From: Posidonia oceanica
Lineage: Eukaryota > Streptophyta > Magnoliopsida > Alismatales > Posidoniaceae
Assembly: GCA_037176725.1 (NCBI GenBank)
Contig: JAZBRS010000037.1
Span: 11,798,001 to 11,862,000, forward strand
Direction: 5' to 3'
DNA length: 64,000 nucleotides
Both the position numbers and the translations under genes were made by a program. Below, in pieces: positions 1 to 12,547 of the stretch; the first letter of the stretch is position 1, and each line of letters opens with the position of its first letter. Below the pieces are notes generated by a model, which was not told the DNA's origin, made no database searches, and worked only from the letters and a program-made list of their open reading frames with translations.

Positions 1-1187
1 TTTTTGGGCATTGGCACGATATTCGCAAGCCACTCAGGGTAAAGGACGACCTTCAGAAAATTGACATCGAGCTGCTTCATTATCTCTTCCTTGATCATGA
101 GCAGCCACTGTGGTCGCCATCTTCTCAGCTTCTGCTTTACTGGCTTGGCATCTGGTTTCAAGGGCAAGTTATGGACTACTATTTCGACATCGAGGCCAAC
201 CATATCTTCATAAGTCCAGGCGAAGACATCCGCATACTCTTTCAGGAATGCAATGAACTCTATTCTGGCCTGGGGCGATAGTAGGGCGCTGATGCGAACT
301 TCTTTGGTTTCTTCGGGTGTGCCGAGGTTAACAACCTTCGTTTCTTCCTCAACATGCAGGTTGGGACCTTCTAGATTGTCGTCGTAGGGCCAGAACTCAG
401 GCAATGGGTCATCATTCTCATCCTCGCCTGTATCGTCTTCTTCTCCGTATGCAACAAGTTCCGAGAGGATCTCCTTTTCGAAGGTGGGGTTTGTTATATC
501 AAAGGAGTGTAGATGTTCTGCTTCTTGGCCCTGGTGACGCCTCAGGATGGTCACGCCTACTCGAGTGTTTCTGTATCCTCGGCGCGTGACCTCTGTCCTG
601 GTGACTTCCCCTGTCTGTTCTGCTGCTGATGACACTGCTGCATGCTCTGCTGATACTACTGAAGGCCTTGCTGATTCTGCGACTGATACTGCTGATGGCC
701 CTGCTACTGAGACTGCTGACAACTCTGTTACTGATTCTGCTTTCTGCTCTGTTACTGCTGTTGCGTGATCTGCTGGTGCTTCCTCTTCTGAGTCTGCTAA
801 TATGCTTGTGGAGGGTACGTCGGACTGGCGGCTAATCTGGGTACTGCCGCTTGCTACCCTGCCCAAGCGAGGCATGTGCTGCACGAGCCACTTAGAGCCA
901 CCTTCTGGTTGGAGGGTGATGAGCTCATCTGGTCTAGGGGAGTCCGGTATTACTGAATTTTCTTCCAGGACCATGATGGAGGCATGGTCTTCTCGCAGAG
1001 GAGGGTCCGTAACCACGGCTTTTCCTTTCCTTTCTGCGGCTTAGTGCTGTGCCAGGTCTTCTGCTATCGACTCGAGCTGTTCTTGATAAAGTAGCTCCAA
1101 ATCGGACATCCATGAATCGACCTGGGCTTCTATCGCCCCTCCTTCCTCCTCATCTGAGGGTGAGTCGACGTAGAAGGTGCCGGGGGC
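1..1187 (-). pseudogene. pol: Element A: linker and start of reverse transcriptase (partial)
   Basis: This continues the frame of the protease segment after a TAG at 1188-1190. It starts with an acidic segment (YVDSPSDEEEG), then an Ala/Ser/Val-rich linker, the motif LHSFDITNP, another acidic stretch, and the conserved lead-in to Tat-type RT (HNLPLKPDAKP, then RRWRPQWLL). The window ends at VPMPK, just before the catalytic palm. One further in-frame stop, TAA at 1041-1043, falls where element C has Gln. From 1040 down to 1 the frame is open. The paralogous stretch in C is 26280-27450. RT would copy element RNA into DNA in cytoplasmic particles; with the upstream stops this copy cannot give a normal polyprotein. 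Confidence 0.8.
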
Positions 1188-3062
1188 CTACGGCACTGGC
1201 TCGACTGCAAGATGGATCGCCGCCCTTGGTATTTGCATGGTCTGGCTCACGGGCGCGCCTGATAGCGATAGCCTCGGCATGGGAGATCCAGACAGGCTGG
1301 TGAGCGGGGCCACAGACGGGTATGCTGTCAGAGTCACTGTTGCAGTTAGAGGGTAGGCAGAAGTGCTCTTTTGAGGGCTCAAGGGCCAGGAGACTATGAT
1401 GCTCAACTGGTCCTCTGTGACTGGTGGTGACGATGAGAGTGCGGCCTCTGACGCCATAGGGTCCTGCCATGAGAGTTGTTGTTCTGCGGTAGGAGAATGT
1501 GTGACTGACTGAGCCGGCAGCATTGCTTGAGATGTGGCTACTGAAAAGGGGTGAGTTACGCTGCTGACTGAACTCAGTGGTTGACCCTCCTGAGAGGGTG
1601 ATAGTTGTACTGATGCGACAGCGGTTGCGAGCGGTCTGACTAACTGTGCCTGAGTTGGTGTCTTTGAACTCAGAGCTGCTTGAGCTGGTACTGGTGATGC
1701 TGACAAGACTGCAGGAAAATCAGAGACTGTCAAGTCTGCCAAAGGTTCTGCCAAATCTGCTGCTTTATGATCTGTGGAAGGAAGGGCCAGACAAACTGAC
1801 CAAGGTGCTGTTGAGCCGGGCTGGCTTTCGCTGTAGGTCCGGGCTGCCCCTGCTGTGCTAGACTGTTCCTCATCCGAGTAGTAGTCCTCAACGCAGACCC
1901 AGTCTTCTCCTGGTGACGGAGAGCTTTGGCATGGCTCCGACTGCACTATGGCTTGAACGGCGCTTGAACCCAGGATACCCGCACTTGTGAAGTTAGCGAG
2001 GTTCCAGGGTATGATCATTCTTCGATTCTTCGCTTGTGGGCGCTTACTTTCATCAGCTTGTGGGTCGTATCCAAGACCCTCATTGTCTCTTCGTTCTTCC
2101 ATCGCGATCGGTTCAGTGATTCCCTGGCCGTATCGCCCGAGCGGCGTCCCCTTGACGTAGCCCCACCTGTGACAGACGTTCTCGACTATCTGAAAAGGGT
2201 TGTTGTGAACGGCCAAGGAGTTGACACGTTCAAGATCTGGTAAAAAGTTAACCGGCTCGCACCGATTAACGCGGTATAAAGTGTTCGAGAGTTCAGGGTC
2301 AAAAGGGACAGTCCGCGAAGAGACAGAGGAGATTGCCTCGATCCGCTCCATCTCAAAATTCTCTGCCATGACAACGATGACATCGTCACCTCGGCGAAAC
2401 TTGACCATGCGATGGAGGGTCGAGGGGATAACCTGATGCTTATGGAGCCAAGGGCGCCCAAGCAGAAAGTTGAAATTAGGCTCCAAGTCAACGACGTAGA
2501 ATTCCACATCGAATGTGACCGGACCAATGATAAGAGGAATAACCAAAATCCCTAGAGCGTCATAGTGGGTATTATCAAAAGCTGTCATTCCCTTTACAGC
2601 CGGAGTAATGTCCTCGGCCTTGAATCCGAGCTTAGTTGCTGTTCGCAATGGACAGACGTTAAGGCCTGACCCATTATTGACCAGCGCAAGGGGAATGCGA
2701 AAGTTCTTGAATTGTACCGTGACGAACAAGGGTTGGTTATGATTAATCCCCGCCGGAGGCAGCTCATCACTCATGAAAGTGATGACCTGGGGTTCTGCAA
2801 TCATTCCAACCATGCTTTCCAAGGCGGCAGGTTCTATGGTTTGGGACACATGGGCAGCTTGGAACATGCGAAGAAAAGCCTCACGATGTTCGGCAGAAGT
2901 GTGTATCAGGTCCCAAATGGATATGTCGACTTTAACCTTTTTGAGTTGGGAAGTAATGTCGACCTTGGGCTTGCCCTTCTTAGCGGCAGGGAGTGTGTCT
3001 TTGGGGACAGGTTCAGCTATGGTGGATTCAAGAGGTTGGCCTGGAGGTGGTAGGGTTGTAGG
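1188..3062 (-). pseudogene. Element A: retropepsin-like protease with G-patch-like segment
   Basis: The open stretch from the Met at 2867 down to the TAG at 1188-1190 is 559 residues and is in frame with the gag part above 3065. The aspartic protease domain covers about residues 45-175: the active-site loop reads VNNGSGLNV at residues 63-71, and LLGRPWLH sits at 145-152. A G-patch-like segment (GYVKGTPLG to GLGY, about 246-267) follows, then the acidic WVCVEDYYSDEEQ and a long Ser/Ala/Pro/Val-rich linker. The catalytic Asp is replaced by Asn (codon at 2676-2678); element C has DNGSG there, so this protease should be dead. The protease would normally cut the Gag-Pol precursor. The Met at 2867 is internal; the true reading frame enters from gag. 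Confidence 0.85.
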
Positions 3063-5842
3063 CTAGCCTAAGGGAAGAGGTGTTACAGGTTCTGGATGAC
3101 TAGGTCTAGCCACTGGTGTTGGGGGTTTGTAGACCCTCCCCGATTGCGTCACTTCCGCACACATTTCTGTGGCGTAGCTGTAAGGTACGCGATAGGTATA
3201 CCGAGTTAGGTTAATAACCACGGGAGCACGTGCAGCGAGCACGAGAGGGGCTACAGGGGTGCCTATCAGTTGAGGAGGATATGGATAAGGGGATTGCTGG
3301 GAAGGCAAACGGGGTGGGGATTGAGGTCTTGCTAACAGGTGCACAGGAGACCCTAGCTGAGGTCTGGCTAGGATATGTATTAGGGATACTGGCTGCGGGT
3401 TACCTAGCAGGTGTACTGTGGCCTGGGCCCAAGGAAGCATGGCGGCAGGTGCAGAAGGACGCTCCAGCCTGGTGCGCGGTCGGATCATATGAACGCTCGA
3501 CTCGGAGCCGGCGACAGCAGCAAGATAAAGAGAGACCGGAAAGGGAGTAGAAACATCATGGATAAGCTCAGAAGGATCTACCACAGATGTGGGAAATCCA
3601 GAAGGAAAAAGAGAATGGATTCCTGAGGTCCCTGCGCCTCCTGAATAGGAGTGCTCCGGCAGGAGCTGGCGAACAATATTAGCTGGGGTAAAGGCTGATG
3701 CAGATGCATGAGATGGTGTAGAACTGGACGCCTCGTGTGTGTCGATCACAATCGTTCCCGATTCGATCAAATCCTGGATAGCATTCCGGAGAGTGAAGCA
3801 ATTATCAGTCGAATGCCCGACGCTTCGATGGAAATCGTAGAAAAGGTTTGCCTTAAACCAATGCGGTAGTGGGTTTGGTGGCGGGCGAACCTCGGGAAAC
3901 TTCAAGAGCGACGCAACCTTCGGGAGGACGGCGGTGAGCGGTTCCACCAGTGGGGCGAACTTCCGCTTCTCAACGGGTGGCCGTCTCGGCCTCTGGAATT
4001 GTCCTTGCTGAACCGGTACGGCAGGATAGACCGGTCGAGCGGTGGTAGTGATTTGTGGTGTGGGGTGTGTCCTAGGTGCAGGTGCGTAATAGATCTGAGG
4101 AGGGGCAGACCAGGACGCCAGACGAACAGGCGCAGCAGGGGAATCGACGTATGCAACAACGGGCTTCGGTGGATCCTTCCTCTTGGGACGATTGTTGTTG
4201 ATGCCGTTGTTGTTGTTGATGGCGCTGCTGCTGCGGCAGTTACTGCTGGCGGGGGCCTGCCTGGCAAGCACAGAGAGTGCGGGGAAGTTGCCACTCCGCA
4301 ACGAACTCTCTACGCGAGTGCCAGCTCGGATCAATGCAGTGAAGGTTGTGACAGGTTGGATGCTAAGCAAAGCTCCGGTGGACGACTGTGCCCCTTTTAT
4401 AATGATCTCGATAGACTCCTCGTCAGAGGGCCTATCTCGAACTTGCGAAGCAAGGGCACGCCAGCGGCCGACGTACTCCCCGAACGGCTCGCCCAGATTC
4501 TGCTTGGTTGCGATCAGGTCTGCGTGCTTTGGGACCAGATCGAGGTTGAAGGAATACTGTTCCAAGAACGCCTGGCTTAGGTCGTTCCATGTCCTAATTG
4601 CAGACATGTGAAGTGAGGTGAACCACTTGAGGGCTGGACCAGACAAACTCTTTTGGAACAGACGGATCAGCAACCTCTCGTCAGCCTAAAGTTGGGCGAG
4701 ATCACCGTAGTACGCCTTCAGATAGGTTATAGGGTAGCCCCTACCATCATACTTCTCAAAGTCCAGGATTTTGAACTTTGGAGGGAGTACCGCCTCTGGG
4801 AAACAGGAGAGGTCTCGGAATTGGTAGGTCTGGTGATCTGTGCCCTGCACTAGACGCAGTGCTTTCTCCAGAACAACCATCCTGTTGTTGATGGGGTCTG
4901 GAATAGCTGCCACAGGTGATGGGGCAGCGGGAGCAGGGACCACGTATGCCGATTGGGTCGCACCGAGGTGCTCCTCCGGATCTACCATCACATCGCCTGG
5001 TGACGCAAGGTGATGGCCGGCATACCCGTGCTGTGGTGGAGTGCAAAGGGGGATGCATGTGGAATTCTGAACCAGATGCAAGGGGGAGGATAGTTGGTAT
5101 GCTGTGCGGTGGGTGCAGAATGCTGGAGCAACAACGGCCGCACCGGTGCGATGTTGGGGAGCGGGCCTGCGAGATACTGTGCTCCCACCAGTCCGAATGA
5201 CTGGCCACCAGGTGGCGGAGGTGCATGCTGTGTGTGGTGCGGTGCAGATGCAAGAGGCGGGATACGTGCCCCCATCGCCGGAACTGTGAACAGTTGAGAC
5301 GACGGTCTAGGCGAAAGTGTAGAGTGCAATGCATGATGTGCGAGAGCAGGCCGCACAGGAACCGCAGGACCAACAGGAAAGGAAGAAGGGCGGACTGATA
5401 GAGCCATACCCTGCAGCCGCTGGATAGTGTCCATCAGATGCTGGTACTGCTCTTCAGGTGTCCCATCGGTGGGAACACTGAATTGCAGTGCCGGCGAAGG
5501 GCCAGAGCCAAGAGATCCGGACTGTCCAGGAGATTGAAGTCCTAATGCAAGAGTCGCTGCAGCGGCAGAAGGGGTGTCAAAAGCGACAAATCCCTGAGAA
5601 GGTGGGGTCAGAGGCGCCTCCGGAATGCGAGTAGTGGTCATCAAGATGGACTCGACGACCGGATCAGGAGGAGCGAGCGTCTACCACTGTCCCACAGCAA
5701 ACTGGGGTGCCCCAGACGACAGAGAGGGAAATCCTGGCATCACAAGGGGCACAGAGGGTTTAGAAGCGGGAGTCGGAGGGGCCGGAGCGGAAACCACCTC
5801 CGAGGCAAGGGTAAGGGGGGGTTCGACGGTGCGCTGGGCCAT
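3063..5842 (-). pseudogene. gag: Element A: gag, broken by two stops and a frameshift
   Basis: Gag forms the particle shell and packages element RNA. The likely start is the ATG at 5842-5840 (MAQRTVEPPL), the first Met of the frame after the leader. The N-terminal third is Pro/Ala/Ser-rich. A TAG at 5683-5681 interrupts it, and near 5040-5080 the frame shifts by one. The gag core follows, with a TAG at 4688-4686 just before ADERLLIRLFQ. Typical gag motifs are SGPALKWF, TWNDLSQAFLEQY and GEYVGRWRALA. A zinc-knuckle-like motif (FHRSVGHSTDNC) lies near 3800-3840, its first Cys apparently missing. The last TAG, 3065-3063, separates gag from protease but the same frame continues beyond it, so it is probably a mutation, not a natural gag end. 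Confidence 0.85.
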
Positions 5843-6715
5843 TGCTCACCGAGAGCGAGTCAAAACGGGGCTGCGACGAGTGAAAAACGGACGGACTCTA
5901 CGAGGAGCTATGCTCGCAAAGGCAAATAGCTCAGAAGGAGATGGTCGAGCACAAGTGTCTCAGCAGAGGTGTCAGCAAGGGGAGGAACCCGAGCTCCAGC
6001 TAAGGAATTCGCTTACTGAACTCTGTTAAGGACACAACAGAAAATCGAGATTACGAACAGAAAATGAAATGCAAATGCACTAAGTTATGGCATGCATGAC
6101 ATGTATGCTTTCTAGCATGCTCTCTCTCACCACTCTAGTGTTTCCTAGTGGGTATTCTACTTCGGATATCCACAAGTATATGGGTCACCGACTCAGGTCA
6201 GAAAAGTAGGTCCCCTGTCTAACTCCCGGCCCAAAGCTCAGGTAATAACAGGGTGGTGCGTTGGTGGCCTCAACCTCGCCTAAGCGTAGGAAGTACCCTC
6301 CACTAGCACCGACACGACCCCTGACAAGGGGGGACAGACCGACCGGCTCACACCATGCCAAAGCATCGGAGTGAGAGGCCGGAACCATCCTTCGCAGACT
6401 GATAGGTGGACTCAGATGAGAAGATGCATGCCCTATATGATGCTTCATGCAAATGATTAAAGTCTTTTATCTTGCGTATTTTATTAACTCCAGGGGGTGC
6501 AAGTGTGTTGATAGCTCTAGTTGATCCTAGATTTTATTTTTACTTGCTATTTTTAATTAACCACAAAGAAAAGCAATCAGTCTCTACTATCCTAGGCATG
6601 GCATGTGCAAAAGGGGAGAAAATCAACCAAATATGGCAGGCAACAGCATACAACAGAGCAAAAGGCAAGTGCATGGCATGTGCGAGTGTTTGTGAGCATG
6701 ATAGTGAAGAGAAAG
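5843..6715 (-). other. Element A leader between 5' LTR and gag
   Basis: About 870 bases without a convincing ORF lie between the LTR end at 6716 and the gag ATG. In an LTR retrotransposon this segment holds the tRNA primer-binding site and packaging signal. No clear TGG-starting primer-binding site is seen directly after the LTR end (reading CTTTCTCTTCACTATCATGC on the minus strand), so the primer tRNA is not assigned. Confidence 0.6.
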
Positions 6716-6977
6716 TGTAGCGATCCCGATCGGAATCAGGCTCGCTATTTAGCGGCGATTGGATCCGAGGAAGAGGCTCAACTCGAAAACACTTAAAATC
6801 GAGGAGAAAAAGGAAAGATAAGACAAATCAGAGTCGCCACCAAGTCTATTAACGGAAGACGAGGAAAACCGGGGTAATGCGTGAATTAACGCGCAAAACC
6901 GAGCAATAAATGCAAAGCAAAGCAATGCAAAGGAAAACAAATGCAAGCAAATGCAAATGAGATGACTCTAGCCTAGG

Positions 6978-7092
6978 ATAAGGGCAGTACGGTCATTGCG
7001 GGCCAGAAGACAGGGCAAGGACTCCTGTTACGCGTGGGGAAGGTGTTAGGCACCCCCGACACGCCCGAGAATAGGTCTTTCTAGGCTTACGT
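6978..7092 (-). promoter_or_regulatory. Strongly conserved block near LTR 3' end
   Basis: The sense-strand core GGTGCCTAACACCTTCCCC followed by CGTAACAGGAGTCCTTGCCC is nearly unchanged in the solo LTR (38649-38763) and recognisable in the second LTR family (48816-48912), although sequence around it has diverged widely. It lies in the last 400 bases of the LTR, so probably in R or U5. A role in transcript end formation or RNA packaging is inference. Confidence 0.55.
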
Positions 7093-7285
7093 TCGCATAC
7101 GCAGGAAAATGCAGGATTGAATGCCTATGTGCCTATGAATGCCTAAATGAATGCTCAAGGTGTGCTCTAAGTGGGAAGAAACAAAGCAAGGAAGTAAACG
7201 TGCTCTCTAAATGCTCAGCTACGCTGTCCGTGTTTCGAATCAGGCGGGACCTAGCTCGTGAGAACTCCAGGCAGTAAGCATCACC

Positions 7286-7300
7286 GCCCTATATGCAAAT
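7286..7300 (-). promoter_or_regulatory. Possible TATA-like element in the LTR
   Basis: The sense strand reads GCATATAGGGCGGTGATGC. The same place in the truncated LTR (about 19328-19342) also has CATATAGGGC, and downstream bases are highly conserved in all three LTRs. The solo LTR has CATTTAGGGC instead (38455-38470). A promoter role is inferred only from position and conservation. Confidence 0.25.
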
Positions 7301-7364
7301 GCAGGCGAGAAAGCAAAACAGCGAGGAAACCATGCAATGCGATCGACATGTAAGGGAAAACGGC

Positions 7365-7560
7365 GTAAAGCACGCAAAACGAGGCGAGAAATGAGCAACG
7401 CACGCAAAACGATGCAAAAGAGCGAAACCGGCACGCAAAACGAGCGGAAAACAAGGCAACACGCGAAACAAGACAAGAAAACAGAATGACACGCAAAACG
7501 GTGCAAAAGACGATAGCGGGCACGCGAAACGGTGCCAAAACAGCGAAGCAAAAACCTTAG
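7365..7560 (-). repeat. LTR minisatellite, short version
   Basis: About six diverged copies of a 28-30-base unit with core ACGCAAAACGGTGC on the plus strand. The same repeat has about 16 copies at 19385-19935 and only two in the solo LTR at 38334-38390. ORFs read through it are artefacts of the repeat. Confidence 0.75.
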
Positions 7561-10500
7561 AAAAGCCATGCGAATGCAAGAATGCAGGAAAAAAGACCAG
7601 AAGGAGCAAAAGGGGAGGCAAAACAACGCGCATGTAAGAACAGACGTTGTTTAGGTCCACTCAGAGTAGGTGTGAAGGCCTACGGAGGGGAGAGTGAGCA
7701 AATGGAGGGATTACCACCTCTTAGCGACTGTTTCCCACTAAACCGTTCCACGGTGTGTCTCGCATGCTGCCCAAAGCTCGCGATGCGATCGGATCGTGGA
7801 AAAGGGAGAAGAAAGTCACATTAAGTGGTAAATCCAGGGAAAACACAACACAAAACACACGGAGAAACGCGAAACGAGGATTTGAGGATAGAAGCAGGAA
7901 GGGGAGGCCCTATTCTACATGCTCAAAGAGATAGAAAGCCAAAACGAGGAAAATTATGCAAATGGCATGCAAATGCAATGCAGGGGTTCAGAAGGACATA
8001 CCTAGAAATCCGGGAGCCTGATCTGAAATCTGTCTGGTCCATGCTGAAGAGCGCATTACTGCGGTCGCCTGGGCAGCTTACTTGAGAAGATCCAACGGCC
8101 GGATTGGAAGATATTGCAGCTTCAAGGCAGAAGGGCCAGAACAGGGGAGAAGAACAGATCTAGGTGTTCAGGAGGTCCTAAGGGTGTGCAAAGGTCCTCC
8201 CAAGTGAAAGGGAGCTAAAAGTGCTTAGTGTGTGCAAAAGGATGCTAAAATGCAAGACTAGGTGAATGCAGGATGCATGCAAAAGCAAGAAAAAGCAAAG
8301 AGAAGAAACTGGGAAAAGCCAGGATTTCAGAAAGCATTTTGAAAAAGAAAGGGGCTAAAAATGCAAATTTTCCAGAAAACAGGGGTCCACATGAAAGGAT
8401 TTCGAAAACAGGAGAGGACAGAGGTCCATTTTGCAAAAAACTAGGCTCAGAAAGCTGTTTTGAAAAGAGGGTATGCTTTAAAAGAGGTTTTGAAAGCAGA
8501 AAGAGGTCAGAATGCAATTTTGGAAAAACTGGGGTCTAAAATGCAAATTTTCCAGAAAACAGGGTTCTGGGGAGTCTGAGAATACTGGTGGAGGGTCTGT
8601 ATGCAATTTGGTAAGTATAGGAGCTAGGATGCAACCTAGGGGCAAAATAGTCTTTTCACATGATTTTTCAAAAGATGCAAGGACCTATGTGTGATTTTCA
8701 AATCATGCAGGGGTCAAATATGCAATTTTATATGCAAAATATGCTCTGAAATCACTGACCATGGACTGACATGCAATTTTTTGAAAATGCAAGGTTGAAA
8801 ATGCAATGCAATAAGCTAAAATGCATGCAAAATGATTACTGTGCATTTAAAAAGGACCTATATGCAAAAATGAAAAAACAGAGGGGCAAAAGTGCAATGC
8901 ATCAACCAAAAATTAAAATCAGAACCTAAGTTACTACAGTGCATTGGACCTAAATGCAGAAGCAGAAACATGCAGGGACCTAGAATGCAATGCAATATGG
9001 TAAACTTAATGCACTTAAATGAAATGATCTACCACAGGACCTATGTGCAAAAATCGAAAACAGAGGGACCAAACCACAAAATATTACAACTGAGACACAC
9101 AGTAACAGGACTGAAAAGCAAATACTGAAAAACATGAATATAAACAGCAATTTAGCATGGTTTTAAATTAAAAAACAAAGCGGATTAAATGAAATAAGGA
9201 CTGAAACGCAAAATAAAGAAAACTCAAGCCAGATATGCAATATTCACCAGAAAACTTTAGCCAGAGAAAAATAAAGGAACAGTGAAAGCTCCGGCGCCAT
9301 GGGCACTGTAGCAGCAAGCTGCCAGCGCCCATGAACGCCGGCACAGGGGGCTTGGAGACGCGCAGACCGGCGGGGGAGCAGCTCCTGGCGCTGACGGAGG
9401 TCGGACGGTGCTCGGCGGAGGTCGGCGTGGACCGGAGCGAGCTGGAGCGGTCGCCGGAGGTCTGTAGAGCTTCAGAAACTTCGTCCGGCCGATTGACGCA
9501 GCGACGCTGCGTTCTGAGGGCCGGAGAAGGTTCCTGAGACCTGTGCGGACCTGAGGCATCCACCAGAGCTGCGTTCCGCTGGCCAGAGCGACGGGACGAC
9601 CGGAGAACGTCGCCGGAGAAGACGGTCTGACCGGAGCTTGACTCGGAGCAGGAAGACCGGAAATCCTAATCTAAAGGCTGGAGAAGCAAGAGGGAAGGAA
9701 GAGGAAGTTAAGGGAAGCAAAATGTACCTGAGTCCGCATCTGAGATGTCCTCCCGACGTCAGTGGTTCCAGAGGTGGCCGGCGGCATTCGTCCAGTCGCT
9801 ACGGTGATCGTCAGTCGCTCGCGAAGGTTGGAGCTGCCTCAGAACATCCCTCCGGTGCTTCCTGATCGACCGGACTGAAGCTCTACAGCTCGGGTGAGGA
9901 TTCGGCACTTTTGGGTTCTCAGAATGCTGCCGGAGGTCGGGGAGGGTGTTTGCTGCTCCTCAGGCTGGATGGAGTGTTCTGGAAGATTGCTGGAGGTCTG
10001 AGGAGTCGATCTGGATGTTCGGAGAGGGCTTCTGGAAGTTGTAGAGGAAGTTTGGAGGCTGGGCTGATTTCTGGTCTGGAGCGAAGCAAGGTGTTTGAAG
10101 TGGAGTTTGGGGGCTGTGGTGGAAGGTTTGGTCTTCTGTTAGGTGGCCGGGAAAGGTGGGTAGCTGGGTGGAGTTTGGGAAGGAGCTGCGAGCTGTGGTG
10201 AGGGGAATTGTCTGGTGGGTTGCGTTGGGTTGCAGGTTGAGGTCAGGTGGTGTTTCAGAGTAGTTTAGGTGGTGAAAAGGCAATGGGAAATCGGGGGATG
10301 AAGGCTGGCTGTTGGGTGAAGTTGGGGGAGGAATTGGGAGAAGGATGAAGGCTTGGACGGGGCTTGGTTTACTGGAAAAGGTGAAGGAAGTTTTTCTGAA
10401 GATTTCTGGGGAGAAAGAGGAAGGCTTCAGGTGGGGATTGCTCTGGGATCCAGGTCTCTCTCCGGGATGCCAAGGCTCTCTCAAGCTCTACTCTCACTGC

Positions 10501-12547
10501 TCTCTTCTCTCTGGAAATTGGGAGGTGAAGAGGAGAAGGAGGAGGGTCGCACAGGTGGAGGAAATTGCTGGAATTTTGGCCTCTGGTTCGCTCTCAGGTC
10601 TGCTCTCTCTAGTTCTGGATTGTCACTCGCACTTGTTTGCTCACACTCGTTCTACCCCTCTCCCTGGATTGAAGGAACGGACGGCTTATATCCGGAGGAG
10701 GCGCTGCTGGGCGCGGGCTGAATTTGAAATTAGCGGCGGCCACTGCAGCAGAGAGGACGGGACGACCGGCTCCGGAAAAGCCGCAGAGAGGAAGGAGAGG
10801 CGGCGAGCTCTGTGGATTGAAATGATGGAAGCTCAAATTCAAAACCACGGAGGGAAAGCTGTAGCCGGCCGCTCGCGGGAAGAACTGCAGAAAAAATCTG
10901 TAGAAGGAGAAGGAGGAAGACGGAGGGGCGTGGGCCGGACCGTGCGGGCTGAAGGAAAAAACAAAGAAATAAAAGAAAAAAGGAAACGGGCTGGATTGAG
11001 CCCAGTAAAGAAAAGAAAGAATGAAAAAGAGAAGTAAGAAAGAAAGAGAGGATAGAATGGGGAAATAAAATTAGTAAAAAAGAACTAAAAATAAATAAAA
11101 ATGCCAGAAGGGTTGTGCTGTGGATTAGGATTTTAATTAAAATTTTTAATGGTTATTTTGAGTTGATTAATGTGTTTTGGGCTTGATTAGGGTTTTAGGG
11201 TTTTGGTTTTGCTTTTAATTGGTTTTCACTTGATTAAATGTTTGTTAAACCCTTTTTAAATTATTTTTAAAAATTGTGTTTCCCTTGTTGGACACTTAGA
11301 ATATTGATTAGGATTTTTTAGGATTTATTTTCGTATTAATCAGGGTTGGTTTTAGGTTTTTAAGTTTTGGTCTTCTTAGGTTTTTTCTTTCTTAAGTCTT
11401 TTAAGTTATGTTTTGATTTTTATTTGTTGATTTTCCTTGAAGTTTTATAGTTGGGTTTTTCTGGTTTGATAGGGTGTTTTTTAAGTCTTTCAGATGTGTT
11501 TTTCTTTTCTTTTTTAATTAAGTTTTTAACTTGTTTTTCTTATGTTTATTAGGTTAAGTCTTTTGCCTTCTTTAATTACTTGTTTTAGTGTTTGATTTTT
11601 AATTCTCCTTTTTAGGGTTTGTCTTTTAATTCTTCTGATGGGGTTTTTATTTTTGGTGGGTTTTGATTTTATTTTAGCTTTTTCCTTGATTTTTCAGTGT
11701 TTTCTTTTGATTTGTTTTGCATTTTTTAGTTTGCATGTTTGGTTTTCTTTTTAGCTTGCTTTAGTTAAGTTTAAGTTGTTAATTGCTTGTTTAATATTTT
11801 TTAATTGTTTTTCTTAGGGTTCTGATTTGTTCCTTTTATGTTTTGAGGTTTTACAGATTTTTATGGGTTTTTGTGGATTTTTGCAAGAGAGGGAAAAGGA
11901 AAAGAGAAGGAGGAAAGAAATGGAAAAAAGAGGGAAATAAAAGGAAAAGAGATAGGTTGGAGGAAAACGATTTTTAAAATTCAGAGAAAATATTAAAAAT
12001 AAAGTAAAAATAGGGATAAGATAGAGGAAGGATAGAGGCACAGAGGGGGCCCACAGCCAGACCAGAAAAAGGACAAGAAGGGGATGAAAAGAGAGATGAT
12101 AATCAGGAGAGAGAGAGGAGAGAGAAAATGATAATCCCAGAGAGAGAAGAGGATAATTTGGGTGAAAGAGGGTCTTAAAGGTCTCGGAATTGGGTGAAAA
12201 TTGGTGAGTGGGTAGTCTAGGATTTGAAGTCTTGGTTCTGAAGTTTTGGTTTGATTCTAAGGAGGTTTTGGAGGGGTTTCAAGGTGTAAAAAATGGTAGT
12301 TTCACCTAGGTTTTCTAGGGTTTTTGGGAATGGATTAGGTTTGGAAATTTCTAGATTTTTGGGTAGGCTTGTTGGGTGGATAGTGGTGGATTTTCCTATG
12401 GATTTTGGTTAGGTTTTGAGGTTGGGAAGTGGGGTAAAGGTTTAGGTCAAAACAGGCTGATTTTGAAGGGTAGAGAGGAGGATTAGGGTTTGGTTGGGGT
12501 TTGATCCAGCAATCACCAAGAGGGCTCCAAGGGTCCAAGCCTGCCAA

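Noticed and set aside
6600..6715. tRNA primer-binding site
   Set aside because: No TGG start or clear tRNA 3'-end complement was found next to the LTR end at 6716.
10312..11037. 241-codon plus-strand frame
   Set aside because: It lies in a G-rich part of the LTR on the strand opposite to the element and becomes a Lys/Arg/Glu low-complexity run.
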